Assembly (NCBI GenBank): GCA_963787675.1
Contig: CAWBDV010000003.1
Coordinates: forward strand, 1,674,001 to 1,738,000
Origin: JAJPKK01 sp963787675
GTDB taxonomy: Bacteria > Pseudomonadota > Alphaproteobacteria > Rhizobiales > Xanthobacteraceae
Direction: 5' to 3'
Length of the DNA: 64,000 nt
The translations under genes and the position numbers were made by a program. This document shows, one piece after another, positions 31,661 to 40,525 of this stretch (position 1 is its first letter; each line of letters begins with the position of its first letter). The notes beneath the pieces were generated by a model that did not search any database, had not been told where the DNA came from, and saw nothing but the letters and a program-made list of their open reading frames with translations.

Positions 31661-32320
31661 ATGACTTTTCAGATTGGCGACACCGCGCCCGATTTCGAAG
31701 CCGACACCACCGAAGGCCACATCCGCTTCCATGACTGGATCGGCAACTCCTGGGTCGTGCTGTTCTCGCATCCGAAGGACTTCACGCCGGTCTGCACCAC
31801 CGAGCTCGGCACCATGGCGCGGCTCAAGCCCGAGTTCGACAAGCGCAACGTCAAGATCGTTGGCCTGTCGGTCGACCCGATCACGAGCCACAGCAAGTGG
31901 GCGACCGACATCAAGGAAACCCAGGGCTTTGCCCCGAACTACCCGCTGATCGGCGACACCGACCTCAAGATTGCCAAGGCCTGGGGCATGCTGCCGGCGG
32001 CCGCGTCGGGTGACGCATCGCAGCGCACAGCGGCGGACAATCAGACGGTCCGCAATGTCTTCATCGTCGGGCCGGACAAGAAGATCAAGCTGATCCTCGT
32101 CTATCCCATGACCACCGGACGCAACTTTGACGAGGTTCTGCGGGTGATCGACTCACTGCAGTTGACCGCGAAGCACAAAGTCGCCACGCCGGCGAACTGG
32201 AAGCCGGGCGAGGACGTGATCATCGCCGGCTCGGTGAGCGACGAGGAAGCCAAGAAGGTCTATCCGAAAGGCTGGAAGGCGCCCCGCCCCTATCTCCGAA
32301 TCGTGCCGCAGCCGCACTGA
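31661..32320 (+). CDS. 1-Cys peroxiredoxin (Prx6 subfamily)
   Basis: A 219-residue thiol peroxidase that reduces hydrogen peroxide and organic peroxides. The peroxidatic Cys is in FTPVCTTELG near residue 47, preceded by LFSHPKDFTPV. The Prx6-type long C-terminal domain (NWKPGEDVIIAGSVSDEEAK, PRPYLRIVPQP) is present. No second conserved Cys is seen, as expected for 1-Cys enzymes. GGCGGAGGA precedes the ATG. A strong terminator follows. Confidence 0.95.
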   Translation: MTFQIGDTAPDFEADTTEGHIRFHDWIGNSWVVLFSHPKDFTPVCTTELGTMARLKPEFDKRNVKIVGLSVDPITSHSKWATDIKETQGFAPNYPLIGDTDLKIAKAWGMLPAAASGDASQRTAADNQTVRNVFIVGPDKKIKLILVYPMTTGRNFDEVLRVIDSLQLTAKHKVATPANWKPGEDVIIAGSVSDEEAKKVYPKGWKAPRPYLRIVPQPH

Positions 32321-32346
32321 CAGGCGGACCGACGATGCTACAAGAG

Positions 32347-32376
32347 GCGCGGCCGTAACGGCCGCGCTTTTCTTTT
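32347..32376 (+). terminator. Intrinsic terminator after the peroxiredoxin gene
   Basis: GCGCGGCCG / CGGCCGCGC stem, three-base loop, followed by TTTTCTTTT. It separates the peroxiredoxin gene from the thioesterase gene. Confidence 0.9.
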
Positions 32377-32393
32377 GGGAACATCGCAAAGAC

Positions 32394-32843
32394 GTGAGCG
32401 CTGCCATGGAGACCGATGATACCGAGGCCGCCCGGCGGCTGCAGGCGATTGCCGACATGCAGCCGCCGTTCGCGCGGCTGCTCGGGGTCAAGGTCGTGGA
32501 AGTCGGACGCGACCGCGTCGTGGCGGAGCTTGTCGTTCGCGACGATCTGCTCAACCGCAACGGCGCACTGCATGGCGGTTGCGTGATGGCGTTCGCCGAC
32601 AACCTCGGCGGGACCGCCACCTTCCTCAATTTGCCGCAGGGCACCGGCACGACGACCATCGAGAGCAAATCGAACTTCATCGCCGGCGTCGCGCGCGGCG
32701 ACACCATCCGCGGCGAATGCACGCCGATCCATCGCGGCCGGACGACCATGGTCTGGCAGACCCGCATCACCCGCGGCGACGGCAAGCTCGCCGCCGTCGT
32801 GACGCAGACGCAGCTCGTCACTCCGCGCCGCAGCGAGAGCTGA
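32394..32843 (+). CDS. PaaI-family hotdog thioesterase
   Basis: A 149-residue single-domain hotdog protein. It has the PaaI/YbgC-like signature NRNGALHGGCVMAFADNLGG (catalytic Asn/Asp region) near residues 55-74 and ESKSNFIAGVARGDTIRGEC after it. Such enzymes hydrolyse aryl- or acyl-CoA thioesters; the substrate is unknown. An ATG at 32406 would give a slightly shorter protein. It is the last gene before the right-hand IS110 copy. Confidence 0.9.
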   Translation: MSAAMETDDTEAARRLQAIADMQPPFARLLGVKVVEVGRDRVVAELVVRDDLLNRNGALHGGCVMAFADNLGGTATFLNLPQGTGTTTIESKSNFIAGVARGDTIRGECTPIHRGRTTMVWQTRITRGDGKLAAVVTQTQLVTPRRSES

Positions 32844-32882
32844 GGCGGCGAAACAACGCTCGGTATCACCCGCGCTCGAAGC

Positions 32883-32970
32883 CGTAGGGCGGACAAAGCG
32901 CGGACGAAAGTCCGCGCGTGCCCACGCGTCTGGCGTGCGTCTGGTGGGCACGCTTCGCTTTGCCCACCCT
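32883..32970. repeat. GGGTGGGC...GCCCACC palindromic repeat, compound copy
   Basis: A compound palindrome: GTAGGGCGGACAAAGCGCGGACG with its inverted mate GTCCGCGCGTGCCCAC, then GTGGGCACGC...TTTGCCCACCC. Its right half is shared with the left window copy (421-450). The IS110 3' flank runs into it. Confidence 0.8.
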
Positions 32971-33392
32971 CATATGGGGCTCTGGGTCAAGGGTTGCGAA
33001 GGTTTGGGGGATTTCGGGGATTGGGCGTAGCGGCGGCGCGCGGAGCCATGCGTAGCGCAGCACGCCGTCGCGGTCCGCATGCACCGGGATTGGCTTCCGA
33101 TGATTTATGCAGCTCACTGCATCACCTCATATCCGGTTGGACCGCATTGGTCCGCACCCACATTCCGCATGCTTGCGGCGAGGAAGCCACGAGGAGGTGA
33201 CCCATCTACAGGGCGGCTCGTTTGTCGGCCCAAGGGTGGCACGGTCACCATCCGTCCCGCGCTGACCGCGGCAACAGCCGCAGCGTGACGCGTTCGTTGA
33301 AGCGGTTACGCCTTGGTCGCCTTGAGCACCGCACCGTCGGGGACAAGGCCGGTTGTGAGATAACGCCAGAGCGCCACCATCAGCTTGCGCGC
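32943..33392 (-). repeat. Right arm of the 450-bp inverted repeat
   Basis: The reverse complement of 1-450, one mismatch seen (33062 against 331). It covers the last 29 codons of the transposase, the structured non-coding segment and the flank into the palindromic repeat. Outside 32943 the two copies differ. Confidence 0.95.
33103..33305 (-). ncRNA. Candidate bridge RNA region, second copy
   Basis: Reverse-complement equivalent of 88-290, directly 3' of the transposase stop, with the same four hairpins. See the left copy for the reasoning. Its presence as an unchanged non-coding block beside both transposase copies argues that it is part of the element rather than chance flank. Confidence 0.4.
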
Positions 33393-34466
33393 CAAGGCAA
33401 CGATGGCGATGCGTTTGATGCGAGGACCGGCATTGACGGTGCGCTGCCGGAACCATTGAGCAAGCGCGCTGCCCGGCTGATGCCGTAGCCACAGCCAGGC
33501 GAGCTCAATCGCCTTGTGACGGGCACGCCGATTGCCTGCCTTGCTGATCCCCTGCTCGCGGGCAGTCCCGCCGCTTTGCCACGGACTGGGAGCCAGTCCG
33601 AGATAGCCGGCGACCTCGCGGCGATTGCGAAAGTCCTTGTAGAAAGCCTCGTTGGTCAGCGTCGACGCGAACACCGGGCCGAGGCTTTTGAGCGCCAGCA
33701 GGAGGTCGCGGCGCTGCGCCATCTGCGCCGCCGCAGGCGTCGGCGCGGCTGTGGCAGGCGGCCGCTCCAGCGCCGCTAGTTGCCGGCACAGCAGCATCAG
33801 CCGCTCATGCTCGCGCTCAAGCTCGGCCTGCATCCGTGGCGGCACCCCCTGGCCCTGCCGGTCCCGCTGCGCCGAAAGCCATGTCAGCCAGTCGCGGCGG
33901 CACGGGTTGCCGATCGCCATTCCCACCAGCCGCAGCAGCGCCTTGATCCGGTTGGTGTGGGCCGTCCGCTCCTTGATCAGCCGCTCCCGTTCGCGGCTGT
34001 CGCGACGGGCGTCCTCCTGTTCGATGGTCGGCACCCGCACGATTCGCACCACCCGCGGCTCGCCGCGGCAATACGCCATCAAGGTCCGCAGCAGCTGCTC
34101 GCCGTCGATCCGATCGGTCTTCGCCCGCCGGCCCCGTTGCTCCACCGCGATGCTCGCCGGATCGAACACGTAATTCTGGATCCCCGACGCCGTCAAAAGC
34201 CGGTGCAACCAAAATCCGTCGTAGCCAGCCTCGTAGCAACTCACCACCGCAGGAACCCCTCCCATCGCGCGGGCCGCCCGCCCACGCACACGATCAATCA
34301 GCGCCAGCAGCTCACCATGAGCTCCACCCTTCACCCGGTGACGCGACAGCCGATCCCGCTCCGGGCTGTGCAGCGTCACCAGCCATGTCTTCTGGCTCAG
34401 TTCGATCGAAACGAAAATCGTGCCATGATCACCCCCGATGGGCGTGCCGGTATGCGATGTTTGCAT
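33306..34466 (-). CDS. IS110-family transposase, complete
   Basis: A 386-residue recombinase. The N-terminal RuvC-like DEDD domain starts FVSIELSQKTWLV, where the first acidic residue is Glu instead of the usual Asp; the others are in CYEAGYDG and AKTDRIDGEQLL. The C-terminal Transposase_20 domain has KSLGPVFASTLTNEAF, YLGLAPSPWQSGGTAREQGISKAGNRRAR, holding the conserved Ser of SGG. Such enzymes cut and join DNA as RNA-guided recombinases in studied members. The Glu may mark a subgroup; it is not obviously inactivating. Confidence 0.93.
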   Translation of the reverse strand: MQTSHTGTPIGGDHGTIFVSIELSQKTWLVTLHSPERDRLSRHRVKGGAHGELLALIDRVRGRAARAMGGVPAVVSCYEAGYDGFWLHRLLTASGIQNYVFDPASIAVEQRGRRAKTDRIDGEQLLRTLMAYCRGEPRVVRIVRVPTIEQEDARRDSRERERLIKERTAHTNRIKALLRLVGMAIGNPCRRDWLTWLSAQRDRQGQGVPPRMQAELEREHERLMLLCRQLAALERPPATAAPTPAAAQMAQRRDLLLALKSLGPVFASTLTNEAFYKDFRNRREVAGYLGLAPSPWQSGGTAREQGISKAGNRRARHKAIELAWLWLRHQPGSALAQWFRQRTVNAGPRIKRIAIVALARKLMVALWRYLTTGLVPDGAVLKATKA

Positions 34467-34651
34467 CTAATGCCTCCGATGGTTCGAGTGCGACAACCCA
34501 AACCTATCGGACGCACGCCCATCGCCCTCATGGTATCTACGTGCTGGAAGCTGCATCCCTCGTTTTCTTGGAATTCAGACGTGACCCCGTTCTCTGCGGA
34601 CGGGATCGGACTACAATGCCTTCCAATGCGATCATGCGCAGGGAGGAAATG

Positions 34652-35920
34652 ATGGAAGACAAAATGCGCCCGGATTCCGAGCAGGTTGCGGGCAATGGGC
34701 TTCTGCATCGCCGGATGTTTCTCGCCGGCAGCGCCGCGGCGGCGAGCGTCGGCGCGCTCGTCGAAGAAGTGAAGGCGGACCCGCTCCCGATCGAGCCATG
34801 GATGACGACCCCGGGCTCGCCCTTTGTGGGGTACGGCCAGCCGTCGAAATACGAGGAGAAAGTCGCGCGCACCTGGGCGTCGGCGCCCGGCACCACCGGC
34901 ACCGGCTCCTCGCGCACGCCGCATCACCTGCTCACCGGCATGATCACGCCGAGCGGGCTCCATTACGAGCGTCACCACAGCGGCATCCCCGACATCAATC
35001 CGGATACCCACCGCCTCCTCATCCATGGCCTCGTCAAGCGGCCGCTGGTGTTCACGCTCGATGACCTCGGCCGCTATCCGATGGAGTCGCGCATCGCTTT
35101 CGTCGAGTGCGCCGGAAACAGCGGCGCCATGTTCGGCAAGCAGCCGGTGCAGGCCAACGTGCAGGCGATCCACGGGCTGCTGTCGTGCCAGGAATGGACC
35201 GGCATCAAGCTATCGGTGCTGCTCCAGGAGGCGGGCATTGATCCTGCGGCCAAGTGGGTGCTCGCGGAAGGTGCCGACGCTTCCGGCATGAGCCGCAGCT
35301 TCCCGATCGAGAAGGCGCTCGATGACGCGATGATCGCGCTCTACCAGAACGGCGAGCGGGTTCGGCCTTCGAACGGCTATCCGGTGCGCCTGCTGCTCCC
35401 CGGCTTCGAGGGCAACATGAACGTGAAATGGCTCCGGCGCATCAAGCTGACCGAGGGCCCGACCATGACCAAGGACGAGACCTCCAAGTACACCGTGCTG
35501 CTGCCGTCCGGCAAAGCGCTGCAGTTCGTCTTCCCGATGGAAGCGAAGTCAGTGATCACCCACCCCTCCCCCGGCCTCACCTTGCGTGGCCCCGGGCTCT
35601 ACGAAATCTCCGGTCTTGCGTGGTCAGGCTACGGCAAGATCGCCAAGGTCGAGGTGTCCGCCGACGGCGGCAAGAGCTGGGGCACGGCGGCGCTTCAGGA
35701 ACCGGTGCTGCCAAAGGCACTGACGCGCTTCCGCATGGCGTGGCAATGGGACGGCGGCCCCGCCGTGCTACAAAGCCGCTCGACCGACGAGACCGGTTAC
35801 GTGCAGCCCAACCGCGCTCAGCTCGTCGCCTTGCGCGGCGATCGCGGCAATTACCACAACAACATGATCACCCAGTGGCAGGTGTCGGATAAGGGCGAGG
35901 TGAAGCATGTTTATGCGTAA
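34652..35920 (+). CDS. soxC: Sulfite dehydrogenase/sulfane dehydrogenase molybdenum subunit, SoxC-like
   Basis: A 422-residue molybdenum enzyme of the sulfite oxidase family. A Tat signal is present (HRRMFLAGSAAAASVGAL, about residues 20-37). The Moco-binding Cys is in IAFVECAGNSGAMF, and the dimerisation domain follows (GLAWSGYGKIAKVEVSADGGKSWGTAAL). In Sox systems SoxC works with cytochrome SoxD in the periplasm. GGGAGGA four bases before the ATG at 34652 supports the start; one more ATG lies just upstream. It overlaps the soxD-like gene by 14 bases. Confidence 0.9.
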   Translation: MEDKMRPDSEQVAGNGLLHRRMFLAGSAAAASVGALVEEVKADPLPIEPWMTTPGSPFVGYGQPSKYEEKVARTWASAPGTTGTGSSRTPHHLLTGMITPSGLHYERHHSGIPDINPDTHRLLIHGLVKRPLVFTLDDLGRYPMESRIAFVECAGNSGAMFGKQPVQANVQAIHGLLSCQEWTGIKLSVLLQEAGIDPAAKWVLAEGADASGMSRSFPIEKALDDAMIALYQNGERVRPSNGYPVRLLLPGFEGNMNVKWLRRIKLTEGPTMTKDETSKYTVLLPSGKALQFVFPMEAKSVITHPSPGLTLRGPGLYEISGLAWSGYGKIAKVEVSADGGKSWGTAALQEPVLPKALTRFRMAWQWDGGPAVLQSRSTDETGYVQPNRAQLVALRGDRGNYHNNMITQWQVSDKGEVKHVYA

Positions 35921-36461
35921 CGCCTTTATGCGTAACACCGCAGTCGCTGCCTCGCTCGCGCTTGGCTTGGGCCTGAACTTGGGCTCAAGCGCGTCTGCTC
36001 AGAGCCCGAACCTCGGCAGGGCGATCTCGCCGCAGGACCTCGCCACCTGGGACATCAGCATCCCGCCCGACGGCTCCGGACTGCCGCCGGGCAGCGGCAC
36101 CGTGAAGGCCGGCGAAGCGGTGTTCATGGCGAAATGCCAACCCTGTCACAACGAAAAAGGCGCCGGCCAACCGAACGACCGCCTTGTCGGCGGCCAGGGC
36201 TCGCTCCCGGGAGACAAGCCTCCGATCAAGACCGTCGGCAGCTACTGGCCCTACGCCACGACCCTGTTTGACTACGTGCGGCGCGCCATGCCGCTCAACA
36301 ACTCGAAGTCGCTCAGCAATGACGAGGTCTACGCGGTCGTCGCCTATCTCCTCAATCTCAATGGCGTCATTCCGGAGACCGAAACCATCGACGCGCAAGC
36401 GCTGCCCAAGGTCAAGATGCCGAACCGCGAGGGCTTCGTCGTCTTCCACCGCGGAGAGTAG
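35907..36461 (+). CDS. soxD: SoxD-like c-type cytochrome, single-haem
   Basis: A 184-residue exported cytochrome, the likely electron acceptor of the SoxC-like enzyme. It has a signal peptide to about residue 31 (ASAQ) and one haem motif, KCQPCHNEKG near 76-85, with a distal Met likely in YVRRAMPLNN. Classical SoxD is about twice as long with two haem domains, so this is the N-terminal-domain-only form. ATGTTTATGCGTAACGCC and TTTATGCGTAACACC form a direct repeat at its start; any of the three Met codons could initiate. Confidence 0.87.
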   Translation: MFMRNAFMRNTAVAASLALGLGLNLGSSASAQSPNLGRAISPQDLATWDISIPPDGSGLPPGSGTVKAGEAVFMAKCQPCHNEKGAGQPNDRLVGGQGSLPGDKPPIKTVGSYWPYATTLFDYVRRAMPLNNSKSLSNDEVYAVVAYLLNLNGVIPETETIDAQALPKVKMPNREGFVVFHRGE

Positions 36462-36474
36462 CTGCGTTTGCGCT

Positions 36475-36562
36475 GTAGCCCGGATGAGCGAAGCGACATC
36501 CGGGACAGCGCCTCCTCAGTCGCAATGCCGCTCCCGGGTGTCGCTCCGCTCACCCGGGCTAC
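36475..36562. repeat. Palindromic repeat, GTAGCCCGGATG family
   Basis: GTAGCCCGGATGAGCGAAGCG... at 36475 and an inverted GTGTCGCTCCGCTCACCCGGGCTAC ending at 36562. The core CGGATGAGCGAAGCGACATCCGGG is itself a palindrome. It lies between the convergent soxD-like and gntK genes and probably ends both transcripts. Confidence 0.87.
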
Positions 36563-37092
36563 CGGGTGCGACTATCAGCCATTCCGAGCGCGGCGACGAT
36601 CTGCGTCACGATTTCGGCGGGACGCGGCTCGACCGAAATCGTGATCGGATGCTCGTCCGGGCCGGGCTCTTCCAACGCCTCGAACTGGCTGTGCAGCAGG
36701 CTCTTCGGCATGAAATGGCCGTGACGGGCGGCCATGCGCCGACCGATCAGCTCTTCCGAGCCCTTGAGATAGACAAGACGCACATCGGCGCGATCGCCGA
36801 TGATCACTTGCCGATAGCTTCGCTTGAGAGCCGAACATCCCATCACCGCGTGCTCGCCGGCGGCGCGGCGCTCGTCGATCCATGCGGCAACTCTGGCAAG
36901 CCACGGCCAGCGGTCATCATCCGTCAACGGAATTCCGGCATTCATCTTGTCGACGTTTGCCGTGGGATGAAACCAGTCGGCATCGGCGAACTCCCACTGG
37001 AGGCGCCCAGCGAGCAACGCACCTACGGTCGTCTTGCCCGAGCTCGACACACCCATGACGACGATGACAGAAGGGCCGGGTTCGTACGCCAC
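36559..37092 (-). CDS. gntK: Gluconokinase
   Basis: GntK phosphorylates D-gluconate to 6-phosphogluconate, feeding the gnd step encoded upstream. The 177-residue protein has the P-loop GVSSSGKTTVGALLA near residues 13-27, then FADADWFHPTANVDKMNAGIPLTDDDRWPWL, and the CSALKRSYRQVI segment; all are GntK hallmarks. It is last in the pentose-phosphate operon, 31 bases after pgl. The stop lies in the palindromic repeat. Confidence 0.95.
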   Translation of the reverse strand: MAYEPGPSVIVVMGVSSSGKTTVGALLAGRLQWEFADADWFHPTANVDKMNAGIPLTDDDRWPWLARVAAWIDERRAAGEHAVMGCSALKRSYRQVIIGDRADVRLVYLKGSEELIGRRMAARHGHFMPKSLLHSQFEALEEPGPDEHPITISVEPRPAEIVTQIVAALGMADSRTR

Positions 37093-37123
37093 ACCTCAAC
37101 TCCAACTCACGGCGATGATCGTC

Positions 37124-37939
37124 CTACTCTCGCGGCTCGATGGAGCCGGCGTCAGGAGCCTGCGGACAGGCGGCGCGATCGACGAACCAAAACAGGCGTC
37201 CGACCGGCCGAACCCCGAGCGCCGGCAGACTGTCGTCGCCGCCAAGAGCGCGCGCCAGGATGTCTCGCTTCGATTGCCCGGCGACGAGGAATGCCGCGAG
37301 CGCACTGCTGTTCAGAATCGGGTAGGTCAACGTAATGCGTGTGTGGCCCGGCCCGCCGGCGACGGCAGCGGCCCAATGCCGACGTTCATTGAGGACGGGA
37401 TTGCCCGGAAAGAGCGAGGCCGTGTGCCCTTCTTCGCCAAGCCCGAGCAGCATGACGCCGAACAGCGGCCGATTTGAATCGAGCGACGTTGCACCGTAGA
37501 AGCGTCGCAGCGTTTGCTCGTAGTCCGCGGCCGCCTTCTCTGGGGTCACGCCTTCGGTCGGGATCGGATGAATGTTGCCGCGCGCGATCGGCGCTCGCGA
37601 GAACAGCGCCTTCTCCGCCATGCGGAAATTGCTGTCGGGATGGTCATGCGGCACAAACCGCTCATCGCCGAAGAACCAATGGATGCGGTCCCACGGCATG
37701 CGCGCGGCGATGGGATTCGCGGAGAGCATCTCGTAGAGCCGGCGCGGCGTCGAACCGCCGGACAGGCACATCGCGAATTTGCCGCTTGAGGCATTTGCAG
37801 CTTCGCAGAGCCATTCGGCCGCCCGGCGCGCCAGCGTCTCGGCGTCAGCGAAAGTGCGGACCTCTCCGTTAGCTTGCTGCGGAACATGGGTTCCGCCCAC
37901 ATGTGTCTGCGTAGATTGCGCGGACCGGGTCGGTGTCAT
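37124..37939 (-). CDS. pgl: 6-phosphogluconolactonase
   Basis: Pgl hydrolyses 6-phosphogluconolactone, the product of zwf, to 6-phosphogluconate. The 271-residue protein shows MCLSGGSTPRRLYEML near 65, WFFGDERFVPHDHPDSNFRMA near 95 and LFGVMLLGLGEEGHTASLFPG with the catalytic His. The ATG at 37939 overlaps the zwf stop by four bases (ATGA). The N-terminal about 25 residues are unrelated to the fold and may be an extension; a start further in is possible. Confidence 0.94.
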   Translation of the reverse strand: MTPTRSAQSTQTHVGGTHVPQQANGEVRTFADAETLARRAAEWLCEAANASSGKFAMCLSGGSTPRRLYEMLSANPIAARMPWDRIHWFFGDERFVPHDHPDSNFRMAEKALFSRAPIARGNIHPIPTEGVTPEKAAADYEQTLRRFYGATSLDSNRPLFGVMLLGLGEEGHTASLFPGNPVLNERRHWAAAVAGGPGHTRITLTYPILNSSALAAFLVAGQSKRDILARALGGDDSLPALGVRPVGRLFWFVDRAACPQAPDAGSIEPRE

Positions 37940-39495
37940 CGATGCGGTCCGTTGATCGGCCGCCACGTGCGGCCGTCTCGGTCGAGGAGCTCAGCGGCGG
38001 AGGACGGACCGTCGCTTCCCGCCGGGTAGAACTCGACCGGTGGATCGCCGGGCGTTTTCCCGCTCCACGCGTCGAGGATGGGCTGCACCACGCCCCATCC
38101 CGTCTCGATGTTGTCGGCGCGCTGGAACAGCATCGGGTCGCCCATCATGGCGTCGTAGATCAACGTTTCGTAACCGGTGCTCGGCGACACCCGAAAATAG
38201 TCCTTGTAGAGAAAATTCATGTGCACGCGCTCGAGCCGCACGGACGGCCCCGGCACCTTGGCGTTGAATTCGAGCGCTATCCCCTCGTCAGGCTGGATGC
38301 GCAGCACCATCCAGTCGGCGGCGATCCTGTCGACCGGCGTATCGCGGAAGAGCAGGTATGGCGCCGGCTTGAACCGGATCGCGATTTCGGTGGTGCGGCG
38401 CGACAGCCGCTTGCCGGTCCGCAGATAGAACGGGACACCGGCCCAGCGCCAGTTGTCCAGCATCAGCCGCATCGCGACAAATGTCTCTGTGGTCGAACCT
38501 TGAGTGACCCGCGGTTCGTCGCGATAGGCCGCCAACGGGCCATCGCCGGCCTGTCCGGCATCATATTGACCGCGCACGACGTGGCGCTCGACATCGGCGG
38601 GCGACAAAGGATGAACCGCGCGCAGCACATCGTCCTTCTTGCTGCGGACCTCGTCGGCATCGAACGAGATCGGCGGCTCCATCGCCGTCATCGCCATAAG
38701 CTGGAAGAGATGATTGGGCACCATGTCCCGCAGCGCGCCGGTGTGATCGTAGAAGTTCGCGCGCTGCTCGACGCCCACCGTCTCGGCGACGGTGATCTGA
38801 ATGTGGTCGATGTGATCGCGATCCCACATCGGCTCGAAGAAGCCGTTGGCAAAGCGAAACGCCAGAATGTTCTGGACCGTCTCTTTGCCGAGAAAATGAT
38901 CGATCCGATAAATCTGGCTTTCGTCGAGCACGCTGAGGATTTCGGTATTGAGCCTCCGCGCCGACGCAAGATCGCTGCCGAACGGCTTCTCGATGATGAC
39001 GCGACGCCAGAAACCTCCCTCGTGCAGCAGTCCGGCATTGCCCAGATGACGCACGATCGGGCCGAACAGCTCCGGCACGATCGCGAGATAAAAGAGAACA
39101 TTGCCGCCGGTGTCGCCGCGCAGATGTTCGAGGCGCGCGCCGAGCTCGTTGTAGATCGCAGCGTCGCGCACATCGCCGGCGAGGTAGTCGGCACGCCGGG
39201 TCAGCCGCTTCAACACCGCATTGTCGATCGAATGGTGCTGCGCGAATCCCTTCGCAGCTTCTGCGATTTCGTCGCGAAACTGATCGGCGGTCCGCTCCGT
39301 CCGTCCGATGCCGAGAATGGCGAAGCGGTCCGGCAGCAGGCCCCAGCACGACAGATTGTAGAGCGCCGGCACCAGCAGCCGCTGCATCAGATCGCCGCCG
39401 GCGCCGAAGACGACGACCGTGCATGGCGGCGCAGGCTTGGCCCCACCGGCCTGCTCGCCCGCGCACCACGGTCGTGCCTCGTCCTGCGCGTTCAG
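37936..39495 (-). CDS. zwf: Glucose-6-phosphate 1-dehydrogenase, apparent CTG start
   Basis: Zwf oxidises glucose 6-phosphate with NADP, the entry to the oxidative pentose phosphate or Entner-Doudoroff route. Active-site motif RIDHFLGKE and the dimer domain are intact. The first ATG (39387-39385) falls after the Rossmann motif TVVVFGAGGDL and would destroy it. Upstream in frame there is no ATG, GTG or TTG. A CTG at 39495-39493 follows AAGGAG-CGGCTC and overlaps the gnd stop as CTGA. From there the protein is 519 residues, normal for Zwf. Confidence 0.88.
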   Translation of the reverse strand: MNAQDEARPWCAGEQAGGAKPAPPCTVVVFGAGGDLMQRLLVPALYNLSCWGLLPDRFAILGIGRTERTADQFRDEIAEAAKGFAQHHSIDNAVLKRLTRRADYLAGDVRDAAIYNELGARLEHLRGDTGGNVLFYLAIVPELFGPIVRHLGNAGLLHEGGFWRRVIIEKPFGSDLASARRLNTEILSVLDESQIYRIDHFLGKETVQNILAFRFANGFFEPMWDRDHIDHIQITVAETVGVEQRANFYDHTGALRDMVPNHLFQLMAMTAMEPPISFDADEVRSKKDDVLRAVHPLSPADVERHVVRGQYDAGQAGDGPLAAYRDEPRVTQGSTTETFVAMRLMLDNWRWAGVPFYLRTGKRLSRRTTEIAIRFKPAPYLLFRDTPVDRIAADWMVLRIQPDEGIALEFNAKVPGPSVRLERVHMNFLYKDYFRVSPSTGYETLIYDAMMGDPMLFQRADNIETGWGVVQPILDAWSGKTPGDPPVEFYPAGSDGPSSAAELLDRDGRTWRPINGPHR

Positions 39496-40490
39496 GAGCC
39501 GCTCCTTGGTTCGCCGCTTCTGGGTTCGATGTGCCCGCCGAACCCCTTGCGCATTGCGGAGAGGAGTTTGTCGGCGAACGCGTTCTGCTCGCGCGAGCGG
39601 AAGCGCTCATAGAGCGCGGCGGAAATCACCGGCGCCGGCACTGCTTCCTCGATGGCGGCCATCACCGTCCACCGCCCCTCCCCGGAATCCTCGACCACGC
39701 CGGTAAGACCTTCGAGCTTGTCATCGGCTGCAAGCGCCGATGCGGTGAGGTCGAGGAGCCATGAGGAGATCACGCTACCGCGGCGCCACACCTCGGCGAT
39801 GTCGGCGACGTTCAGATCATAGCGTTCGTCGTCCGGGCGGCCGTTCGCCTTCGCCTGATGGAGGATCGCGAACCCTTCGGCATAGGCCTGCATCAGGCCA
39901 TACTCGATGCCGTTGTGGATCATCTTGACGAAATGGCCGGCGCCGCTCGGGCCGCAATGGACGTAGCCCTGCTCGGCGCGCGGATCACGCCCGTCGCGGC
40001 CGGGAGTGCGCGGAATGTTGCCGGCGCCCGGTGTCAGCGCCGCGAAAATCGGATCGAGCCGGTCGACCGCAGCCTTGTCGCCGCCGATCATCATGCAGTA
40101 GCCGCGCTCGATGCCCCAGATGCCGCCGCTCGTGCCGACATCGAGATAATGAATACCCTTGGCCTTGAGCATGCGCGCGCGCCGGACATCGTCCTTGTAG
40201 AAGGAGTTGCCGCCGTCGATGATCACGTCGCCGGCCGCCATGTGCTCGCCGAGTTCCGCGACGGCATCCTCCGTCGCCTCGCCGGCCGGCAGCATTACCC
40301 AGACGGCGCGTGTCGGCTTCAGCTTGGCAGCGAAATCACCGAGGCCCGTCGCGGCTGTGGCGCCTTCCTTGGTGAGGTCGCGGATCGCGTCGGCGCTGCG
40401 GTCGTAGACCACGCACTGATGGCTTGCGCGCATCAGCCGTCGCACGATGTTGCCGCCCATCCGGCCGAGGCCCACCATACCAAGCTGCAT
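39492..40490 (-). CDS. gnd: 6-phosphogluconate dehydrogenase, decarboxylating (short form)
   Basis: Gnd oxidises 6-phosphogluconate to ribulose 5-phosphate and CO2. The 332-residue protein is the short, GndA/YqeC-like form: Rossmann MQLGMVGLGRMGGNIVRRL, DGGNSFYKDDVRRARML, the substrate site DVGTSGGIWGIERGYCMMIGG and GAGHFVKMIHNGIEYGLMQ with the catalytic Lys. GAAGGAG eight bases before the ATG at 40490 supports the start. It follows tal-pgi by 35 bases and overlaps zwf by four. Confidence 0.95.
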   Translation of the reverse strand: MQLGMVGLGRMGGNIVRRLMRASHQCVVYDRSADAIRDLTKEGATAATGLGDFAAKLKPTRAVWVMLPAGEATEDAVAELGEHMAAGDVIIDGGNSFYKDDVRRARMLKAKGIHYLDVGTSGGIWGIERGYCMMIGGDKAAVDRLDPIFAALTPGAGNIPRTPGRDGRDPRAEQGYVHCGPSGAGHFVKMIHNGIEYGLMQAYAEGFAILHQAKANGRPDDERYDLNVADIAEVWRRGSVISSWLLDLTASALAADDKLEGLTGVVEDSGEGRWTVMAAIEEAVPAPVISAALYERFRSREQNAFADKLLSAMRKGFGGHIEPRSGEPRSGS

Positions 40491-40525
40491 GCACGAAACT
40501 CCTTCGCTCCACTGCGGCGATCCGA

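Larger units (their letters stand above)
33103..34466 (-). mobile_element. IS110-family insertion sequence (minimal extent)
   Basis: The transposase gene plus its conserved 3' non-coding tail. The true ends cannot be set: the 5' flank is seen in only one copy, and IS110 elements often lack terminal inverted repeats. Identity with the left copy continues to 32943, so the element or its preferred flank may extend that far. Confidence 0.75.
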
